Shown: positions 56,368 through 64,000 of the stretch, in pieces
How positions within the stretch are numbered: the stretch's first letter is position 1
Layout of the letters: the number at the start of each line of letters is the position of its first letter
Source of the DNA: Myxococcales bacterium
Lineage (GTDB): Bacteria; Myxococcota_A; Polyangia; Haliangiales; Haliangiaceae
DNA length: 64,000 nt
NCBI GenBank assembly: GCA_016720595.1
Contig: JADKKI010000072.1
Span: 124,001-188,000, forward strand
Direction: 5' to 3'
Notes under the pieces: model-generated
Databases searched by the model: none
What the model saw: the letters and a program-made list of their open reading frames with translations, nothing else
What the model was told of the DNA's origin: nothing
Position numbers and translations under genes: made by a program

Positions 56368-56688
56368 GTGCGCACCCCCGTGACCGTCGCCGCCGTGCTC
56401 GTTGCCGCGATCGCCCTGACCGGCACGAAGGTCACCGCCGAGGATCGTCAGCCGCTGGTCGTCGAGGTCGGAAAGACCGTGTCGACCAAGGTCGGGTTCG
56501 CGATGGGGCACCTGTGCGACGACGAGACGATCGTCCGCGCCGAGATGCAGAACGGCACCACCGACGACAACCTGTTCGTCGTGACCGGGCTCAAGCCGGG
56601 GACCACGCTGTGCCGGGCGGGCGTGGTCGAGGATCGGCCGACGGTGCTGTTCGAGATCACGGTGACCGCGAAGAAGCGCGCGCGTTAG
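56368..56688 (+). CDS. small exported protein, possibly CpaC/T2S-secretin N-domain-like
   Basis: The 106-residue protein starts with a signal peptide (TPVTVAAVLVAAIALTGTKVTA) and has a single small domain, LVVEVGKTVSTKVGFAMGHLCDDETIVRAEM...LFVVTGLKPGTTLCRAGVVEDR. This VxVGKSxx...VxGLKPGxTxLxV pattern resembles the N-terminal domain of pilus secretin CpaC, but here it stands alone with a Cys pair. The start is the second of two GTG codons (56365 or 56368), chosen by promoter spacing. Its TAG overlaps the stop of the convergent ASH gene by three bases (TTAG). Confidence 0.65.
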   Translation: MRTPVTVAAVLVAAIALTGTKVTAEDRQPLVVEVGKTVSTKVGFAMGHLCDDETIVRAEMQNGTTDDNLFVVTGLKPGTTLCRAGVVEDRPTVLFEITVTAKKRAR

Positions 56689-57776
56689 CCGCCGACGCCG
56701 ACCAGCGCGCCGTGCACGACGCCACCGGGGTTGCCGGTGACCGTCACGGTGGCGGTCTTGCTCCCGGTGGTGCTCGGGTTGAACTTCACGCTCACGGTGC
56801 AGGTGCCACCAGCCGCGACCGAGGCGCCTGCGCAGGTGCCTGCGGTGATCGTGAACTCGCCGGCGTCCGCGCCTTCGATCACCACGGCGAGCAGGCCCGA
56901 TGCGGTGGGGCTCGTGTTGGTGACGATGAAGTCGCCGGTGGAGGACATGCCTCCGCTCGGGACCTGGCCGAAATCGAACGCTTGGGGCGACAACGTCAGG
57001 TCCGGAGCACCCATCCCGGTCAGCGCCACGGTGACGGTGCCGCCCGGGGCGGCCGCGATGTCGAGGCTCGCGCCTTTGATCCCCGACGAGGCCGGCGTGA
57101 ACGTGAGGTTCACGATGCACGCCTCGCCCGCCGCGAGCGCCACGCTCGCGCAGGTGGTGCTGGCGACGTGGAACATCGCGGCGTCGGTGCCCGACAGGCC
57201 GACGGTGACCGGGCCGGTCGTCTCTCCGCCGGTGTTGGTGACGGTCACCATCGAGCCCTGGCTCGTCGTGGCGACGCCGATCGTCCCGAAATCGACGACC
57301 GCCGACGCGCTCTGCAACTTGGGGGGCGCCGCCGCGGCGAACACCTGGCTGAAGTGCGTGTTGGAGGCGGTGATCACGCCGGTCTCGACCGTGCCGCCCA
57401 CGTCGTCGAACCCGGAAGCACTGGCCTTCGACCACAACACCGTGGGGTGCTCGACCTGGTCGACGAGCGCGATCCGGACCGCGACCGGGACCGCGAACGT
57501 CAGGCCGTCGGGGCCGAGCTGGTAGACCGGCGAGGCGGCCGTGTAGCCCTCGGGCGCGGTCATCTTCGTCGACGTGATCGAGATCGGGACGCGCGCCGGC
57601 AAGGCACCTGCGGGGATCACGAGATCGAGGCCCGGCAGCGACACCATGCCGCCGCTGGCGCCGATCGTCTCGGTCACCGTCTTGCCGGTCCCGATCAGCC
57701 CGCCGGGGGCGTCATCGCCGCAGCCAGCGAGCGCCAGCGCAACGACCACCTGGAGCACCACCGCAGATCTGGACAT
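56685..57776 (-). CDS. ZU5-like / ASH-repeat lipoprotein, two repeats (short paralogue)
   Basis: The 363-residue protein starts MSRSAVVLQVVVALALAGCGDD (lipobox LAGC). Residues about 30-150 are a ZU5-like domain (TVTETIGASGGMVSLPGLDLVIPAGALP..VPISITSTKM; WSKASASGFDDVGGTVETGVITASNTHFSQVF). Two ASH repeats follow with Cys pairs (TCASVALAAGEAC, TCAGASVAAGGTC). The N-terminal half is near identical in pattern to the gene at 57811-61503, and both share the leader TTTGGTA just before the start, so they are tandem duplicates with different repeat counts. Confidence 0.87.
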   Translation of the reverse strand: MSRSAVVLQVVVALALAGCGDDAPGGLIGTGKTVTETIGASGGMVSLPGLDLVIPAGALPARVPISITSTKMTAPEGYTAASPVYQLGPDGLTFAVPVAVRIALVDQVEHPTVLWSKASASGFDDVGGTVETGVITASNTHFSQVFAAAAPPKLQSASAVVDFGTIGVATTSQGSMVTVTNTGGETTGPVTVGLSGTDAAMFHVASTTCASVALAAGEACIVNLTFTPASSGIKGASLDIAAAPGGTVTVALTGMGAPDLTLSPQAFDFGQVPSGGMSSTGDFIVTNTSPTASGLLAVVIEGADAGEFTITAGTCAGASVAAGGTCTVSVKFNPSTTGSKTATVTVTGNPGGVVHGALVGVGG

Positions 57777-57782
57777 GTCCAG

Positions 57783-57788
57783 ACCGTA
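57783..57788 (-). promoter_or_regulatory. extended -10 of the short ZU5/ASH paralogue
   Basis: TGG-TACGGT, then six bases to the ATG at 57776. The preceding AGGTTTGGTA is identical in sequence and position to that before the ten-repeat paralogue. Confidence 0.45.
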
Positions 57789-57810
57789 CCAAACCTACGA
57801 CCTGCGGCCT

Positions 57811-60800
57811 TCACATGTTGTTGGTGCCGCTCAGCGCGGCCGAGACCGCGCCGCCCGGCGAGGCCGACACGCCGAGCGAGGCCGTCTCGCCGCCGAAGCT
57901 GGAGCTCACCGGCGTGAACGCCACCGTGACCGCGCAGCTCCCGCCCGCGAGGATCGGGCCCATGCAGTCCGTGCCGACGATCGTGAACTCGCCGGGGGAC
58001 GCACCGGCCAGGGTGACCACCGGCGTGCCGCTCGCGACCCCGCCGGTGTTGAGCACGGTGAACACGAAGTTGCTCGAGCTACCGCCCATCGTCACCGGGC
58101 CGAAGTCGTGCAGCGAGGGGGTGATCGCGAGCTGCGCGGGGAGGACGCCGGTGCCACCGAGCGCCGCGATGACCGTGCCGCCGGGGCTCGCGCTCGCGCT
58201 GATCGATGCGGCCTTCGTGCCGGTCGTGAGCGGCGCGAACCGCACCGCGATCACGCAGGTCCCGCCACCCGCGAGCGGGGTCGCCGCGCACGTGTTCGCG
58301 ACCACCTCGAACTGCGTCGAGTCAGCGCCCCCGAGCAGGGTGGCGATCGCACCCGACGTCACCTGGCCGAGGTTGGTCACCGTGAACATCGTCGACGCGC
58401 TCGCCATGCCGGTCTGGATCGTCCCGAAGTCGTTCAGGGTCGGCGAGATCACGAGCGTGGCCGGGGTCAGGCCGGTCCCCGACAGCGCGACGTTGACGAA
58501 GCCGCCCGGCGTCCCGGCGACGATCAGCAGGGCGGACTTCGCGCCGGCCGTCGTCGGCGCGAACGCGAGGGTGATCACGCAGCTCGCGCCCGCGGCGAGC
58601 GGGCCAGTGCAGCTGTGGCCGCTGATCTGAAACTGCGCCGGATCGGTGCCGCCGATCCCCACGCTCGGGGTTCCGGAGGCGACGCCGCCGGTGTTCGTGA
58701 TGGTCACGTTGGCGGTGCCGCTGGAGCCGCCAACCACCACGGCGCCGAAGCTCTGGCTCGTGGGCGAGGCGACGAGCGCGGCGGGGGAAACGCCGGTGCC
58801 GGACAGCGACACCGTGGTCGTGCCGCCTGGAGCCGCGGACACGGTCAGGGTCGCCGCCTTGGGGCCGGTCGTGGTCGGCGACAGCCTGACCGTCACCGTG
58901 CAGGTCGCGCCCGCGGCGAGCGTCGCGCACGTGGTGCCGGTGATCGCGAGCTCCGCAGCGGCGGCGCCGGTCAGGGCCGCGGAGATCACGCCGGAGCTGA
59001 CGCCGCCGTTGTTCGTGATCGTGATGACGACGGGGCTGCTGGTGTCACCGAGCGCGACCGTCCCGAACGCCTGCGATGCAGGTGTTGCTGCAAGGGTTGC
59101 AGGCGGAAGGCCGGTCCCCGACAGCGCGGAGCCCGCCGTCCCCGCAGAGCTGTTCGCCGACAGCGCTGCGGTCCGAACGCCTCCCGCCGTCGGCGCGAAC
59201 GCCACGGTCGCGGCGCAGCTGCCCCCGCCGGCCAGCGTGGCCGGGCAGGCGCTGGCGTCGAGGATGAAGTCGGAGGCGTTGGCCCCCACGACTGCGATCG
59301 CGACCGAGGTCGCGGGGGCGCCGCCCGTGTTGGTGATCGTGAACATCACCGGGGATCCGGATCCGCCGACGACGAGGTTGCCGAAGTCGTGCGGCGTGGG
59401 AGAGATCGCGAGCGACGCGGCGGCCTGCCCGGTGCCGGTCAGGAGCGCGCTCGCCGTGCTCGCGCCAGTCACGCCGATCGTTGCCATCATGGCGCCGGCG
59501 GCCGCCGGTGCGAACTGGATCGAGATCGTGCAGGTCGCCCCTGGCGCCAGCATGGTCGCCGCGCAGGTATCCGCGGTGATCGTGAACGCGCCGGCATCCA
59601 CGCCACCCAGCGACGTCGCCAGCGCTGCCGTAAAAACGCCGCTGGGGTTGGTGACGGTGAACGTGACCGGCGCGCTGGTGCTGCCCACGACCACCGCGCC
59701 GAAGTCGCGGGCGGGTGGGGAGATGATGAGGGTCGCGGGTGCGAGGCCGGTCCCGGCGAGCGAGGCGGTCACGGTGTGACCTGGTGAACCCATGGCCGAC
59801 AGGGTCGCGGTGTGGGCGCCGGCGATCAGGGGATGGAACTGGACGACCACGGTGCAGGTCGCACCCGGAGCCAGGATCGTCGTCGCGCAGGCGTCGCTGA
59901 CGAGCTCGAACTGCGTGGGGGCCACGCCGCCGAGCGCGGTCGTCAGGACGCCGGTCGCGACCGGTCCGGCGTTGGTGACGGTGAACGTCTGCGGGGTGCT
60001 GGTCATCCCGACCAGCCACGACGCGAAGTCGACGATGGTCGGAGTGATCACGATCCCTTCGACCGTGATGCTGATCCCGGTGAGCGTCGCGAGCGCGGGG
60101 CCGCCCGCACCACCGCCGATCGACAGCGTCGCCGTGCAGGCACCCGTGGACAGTGGCGAGAACCGGACGTCGACGGTGCAGGTCGCACCAGCGGCGAGCG
60201 TCCCGCACGTGCTGGCGGTGATCGCGAACTGACCCGCGTCGGCGCCCGTGAGCGTCGCCACGGGCATGCCGGCCAGGCTCCCGGTGTTGGTGATGGTGAG
60301 TGTGATCGGCATGCTGGTCGTGCCGACCCCGACCGAGCCGAAGTTGGCCGACGTCGGGGACACGGAGAACGTCGCCGGCGCGGCGCCGGTTCCGGACAGC
60401 GCGGCGTTGACCGTGCCGCCCGGAAGGCCCGAGATCACGACGGAGCCCGTACGTGCGCCGGCCGCGGTCGGGGCGAACGCGACGGCGACGGTGCAGGTCG
60501 AGCCCACGGCGAGCGCGGTCCCGGAGCAGGTGTTCGCGCTGGTCTGGAAGTCTCCGGCGTTGGTGCCGGCGAGCCCGACGATGAGGGCGCCACTCGCGCT
60601 GGTGCCCGCGTTGGTCACGGTGATCGTGGTCGTTGCGGAGGTCGAGCCGATCGCGACCTGGGCGAAGTCATGGAGAGAGGGGCTGATCGTCAGGGTGTCG
60701 GGGATCACGCCGGTGCCGACCAGCGCGACGCTGACCTGACCGCCGGGCGTGGCGCTGAACGCGAGGTTCGCGCTCTTGACGCCCGCGCTCGTCGGAGCGA

Positions 60801-61503
60801 ACGCGACGACCGCCGTGCACGTCGCGCCGGCGGCCAGCGCCGCGCCCGCGCACGTCGAGCTGACGAGCTGGAACATCGTCGGATCGGTGCCGCCGAGGGC
60901 GAGCGCGAGCGGGCCTGTGTCGGTGCCGCCCGTGTTGGCCACGATCACGGTCGAGGTCTGGCTGGTGCCGCCGGCGGGGACACTCCCGAAGTCGATCACC
61001 GCAGAAGTCACCTGGAGCTGCGCCGGGCCGGCCGCGGCGAGCACCTGGCTGAAGTGCGTGTTCGACGCGGTGATCACGCCGGTCTCGACCGTGCCGCCGA
61101 CGTTGTCGAACCCGGCGGCGCCGAGCTTGGACCAGAACACCGTCGGGTGATCGACCTGGCCAACGAGCGAGATCCGGATCTGCACGGGAACCAGGAACGT
61201 CAGGCCCTCGGGCCCGAGCTGGTAGACCGGCGAGGCCGGCGTGTAGCCGTCGGGCGCCTCGAGCTTCGTCGACGTCAACGAGATCGGGACGCTCGCGGGC
61301 AGCGCGCCCGCAGGGATCACCAGGTCGACACCCGGTAACGACACCATGCCGCCGGCGGAACCGACGGGCTCGGTGACCGTCTCCCCCGTCCCGACGACGC
61401 CGGGATCCGTGTCGTCGCCACAGGCTCCTGCGAGCACCAGGACGACCGCGACCAGAGCCCACCTACCAGATCGCACCATCGATCCCACCATCGCTCTCAC
61501 CAT
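57811..61503 (-). CDS. ZU5-like / ten-ASH-repeat giant lipoprotein
   Basis: The 1230-residue protein starts MVRAMVGSMVRSGRWALVAVVLVLAGACG (lipobox AGAC) and has the ZU5-like domain (SAGGMVSLPGVDLVIPAGALPASVPISLTSTK...GTVETGVITASNTHFSQVLAAAG), then ten ASH/HYDIN-like repeats of about 105 residues. Each runs from a start like PATLxISPxxxDFGxVxxGxxS to GTxxxALxGTGxx and most carry a Cys pair (for example TCAGAALAAGATC, TCSGTALAVGSTC) likely forming an intra-repeat disulfide. This is a rod-like surface protein, function unknown. The ATG at 61503 has TAGGGT six bases upstream; later in-frame Met codons at residues 6 and 9 are possible starts. DNA similarity among repeats favours recombination-driven length change. 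Confidence 0.9.
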   Translation of the reverse strand: MVRAMVGSMVRSGRWALVAVVLVLAGACGDDTDPGVVGTGETVTEPVGSAGGMVSLPGVDLVIPAGALPASVPISLTSTKLEAPDGYTPASPVYQLGPEGLTFLVPVQIRISLVGQVDHPTVFWSKLGAAGFDNVGGTVETGVITASNTHFSQVLAAAGPAQLQVTSAVIDFGSVPAGGTSQTSTVIVANTGGTDTGPLALALGGTDPTMFQLVSSTCAGAALAAGATCTAVVAFAPTSAGVKSANLAFSATPGGQVSVALVGTGVIPDTLTISPSLHDFAQVAIGSTSATTTITVTNAGTSASGALIVGLAGTNAGDFQTSANTCSGTALAVGSTCTVAVAFAPTAAGARTGSVVISGLPGGTVNAALSGTGAAPATFSVSPTSANFGSVGVGTTSMPITLTITNTGSLAGMPVATLTGADAGQFAITASTCGTLAAGATCTVDVRFSPLSTGACTATLSIGGGAGGPALATLTGISITVEGIVITPTIVDFASWLVGMTSTPQTFTVTNAGPVATGVLTTALGGVAPTQFELVSDACATTILAPGATCTVVVQFHPLIAGAHTATLSAMGSPGHTVTASLAGTGLAPATLIISPPARDFGAVVVGSTSAPVTFTVTNPSGVFTAALATSLGGVDAGAFTITADTCAATMLAPGATCTISIQFAPAAAGAMMATIGVTGASTASALLTGTGQAAASLAISPTPHDFGNLVVGGSGSPVMFTITNTGGAPATSVAIAVVGANASDFILDASACPATLAGGGSCAATVAFAPTAGGVRTAALSANSSAGTAGSALSGTGLPPATLAATPASQAFGTVALGDTSSPVVITITNNGGVSSGVISAALTGAAAAELAITGTTCATLAAGATCTVTVRLSPTTTGPKAATLTVSAAPGGTTTVSLSGTGVSPAALVASPTSQSFGAVVVGGSSGTANVTITNTGGVASGTPSVGIGGTDPAQFQISGHSCTGPLAAGASCVITLAFAPTTAGAKSALLIVAGTPGGFVNVALSGTGLTPATLVISPTLNDFGTIQTGMASASTMFTVTNLGQVTSGAIATLLGGADSTQFEVVANTCAATPLAGGGTCVIAVRFAPLTTGTKAASISASASPGGTVIAALGGTGVLPAQLAITPSLHDFGPVTMGGSSSNFVFTVLNTGGVASGTPVVTLAGASPGEFTIVGTDCMGPILAGGSCAVTVAFTPVSSSFGGETASLGVSASPGGAVSAALSGTNNM

Positions 61504-61509
61504 CTGGCC

Positions 61510-61515
61510 ACCCTA
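61510..61515 (-). promoter_or_regulatory. extended -10 of the ten-repeat ASH lipoprotein gene
   Basis: TGG-TAGGGT, then six bases to the ATG at 61503, preceded by the same AGGTTTGG as the short paralogue. AGGG within the hexamer could alternatively serve as a ribosome binding site. Confidence 0.45.
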
Positions 61516-61561
61516 CCAAACCTGCCCCCGGCGAGCCCAGAGGCCGCGGAGGTCTCACGTC

Positions 61562-63394
<1,833 letters not shown>

Positions 63395-63988
63395 CTAGAG
63401 CGCCTTCGGTGAAGGGGACAGCCGGTGACACGCGGCGAGCCCGCGGACCTCGGGAGGAGCCTCGGGCGCGGCAAGCAGCGCGGCGAGCAGCAGATCGTCG
63501 GTCCCGGTGATCACCCGGTCGCCGATCGCGATGCCGCCCGTGGGCAGCTTGTGAACCGAGCCGATCACGGCGTTGGCGCCGGAGATCAGGTCAGCTTTGT
63601 CCCCGACGATCGTCGTGCGAAACATCGCGACGCCCTCGGGGGAGTAGAGGCCGGTCTCGGCGGGCCGATCGATCGGGTAGATCCGCGCGATCATCTCGTC
63701 GTTCCGCTTGAGCGTGATGCCGTTGGTGGCCTCGCTGCCGCTCCACCGCACATCGCCCAGCTGCGCGACCAGCGGCTGCGTGCCAACGAGGAGCTCGATG
63801 CCATCGATCGTGGCGCGGCATGGGTGACCGGGGACCACGCGCGCGAGGACCTTGCCCTTGGCATCGCGAAGCTCGATCCCCGGCGCGGTCTCGGCCGGCG
63901 CGGAGCCCGCGGCCGACTGGCTCTGACAGCCGGCCGCGGCCGCAGCGACTGCGGCGACGAGGGCGAGCATCAGAGGACGGGGGGACAC
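63395..63988 (-). CDS. lipoprotein of unknown function, 197 aa
   Basis: The protein starts [24 protein letters not shown] with lipobox AAGC. It has a linker and two repeats of a beta-rich unit ([70 protein letters not shown]). Family unknown. It is directly upstream of typA, with no intervening base, on the same strand. GTG start; the DNA before it runs out at the window end, so its promoter cannot be judged. Confidence 0.75.
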   Translation of the reverse strand: MSPRPLMLALVAAVAAAAAGCQSQSAAGSAPAETAPGIELRDAKGKVLARVVPGHPCRATIDGIELLVGTQPLVAQLGDVRWSGSEATNGITLKRNDEMIARIYPIDRPAETGLYSPEGVAMFRTTIVGDKADLISGANAVIGSVHKLPTGGIAIGDRVITGTDDLLLAALLAAPEAPPEVRGLAACHRLSPSPKAL

Positions 63989-64000
63989 GGCGGCGGTTCA

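Noticed and set aside
57811..61503. CRISPR-like or satellite repeats
   Set aside because: The periodicity is about 315 bases, coding, and imperfect; it reflects the ten protein repeats, not short direct repeats with spacers.

Overview
The window is high-GC bacterial DNA with almost no non-coding space; no gap between genes exceeds about 210 bases. Gene content points to a myxobacterium-like member of the Myxococcota, probably near the Haliangiales/Kofleriaceae: many small lipoproteins, ASH/'choice-of-anchor' repeat proteins, Ser/Thr kinase and pseudokinase genes, carboxypeptidase-regulatory-like repeats and glycine-rich lipoproteins, next to ordinary proteobacterial housekeeping genes. This is an inference from gene families; no rRNA marker is present. 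I saw no tRNA, rRNA, CRISPR array, insertion sequence or phage gene.

Layout. 1-3557: end of a membrane-anchored protein, then a FAD reductase, a sarcosine-oxidase-like flavoprotein and an enoyl-CoA hydratase homologue, all minus strand. 3616-7248: large M16 metalloprotease. 7454-8714: methyltransferase plus an unknown gene (minus). 8744-9649: gloA-smpB. 9700-13234: arginine operon argC-argJB-argR, with argJ and argB fused in one frame. 13260-18384: minus-strand operon (lipoprotein, unknown, proB, proA, rsfS, rlmH; no nadD). 18441-25186: prepilin peptidase with an inserted hydrophobic block, then a coupled set of transmembrane pseudokinase, J-domain protein, Hsp70 and thioredoxin-like lipoprotein. 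25208-28566: GDP-mannose genes (manC-like, phosphomannomutase, ROK sugar kinase). 28641-33042: lipoproteins and a seven-repeat Cna/carboxypeptidase-regulatory protein. 33117-35077: hemD-hemB and a small gene. 35091-41471: Gly-rich lipoprotein, TonB-dependent receptor, His/Cys-rich secreted protein, Ser/Thr kinase. 41497-42387: PlsC-type acyltransferase. 42582-51016: a partial complex I operon, nuoEFJKLMN. 51030-53114: malQ. 53120-61503: four ASH-repeat lipoproteins, one with ten repeats, plus two other exported proteins. 61562-63988: typA and a lipoprotein.

Most operon-internal starts overlap the preceding stop (ATGA/GTGA), implying translational coupling. Many first genes of transcription units have a -10-like hexamer (TAnnnT or a near variant, often with an upstream TGn) ending exactly 6-7 nt before the start codon and no clear Shine-Dalgarno, which suggests widespread leaderless mRNAs.

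The best candidates for new biology are the pseudokinase/J-protein/Hsp70/thioredoxin module (19774-25186), the ArgJ-ArgB fusion (10665-12758), the leaderless promoter pattern, and added domains on NuoL, NuoJ and the prepilin peptidase.
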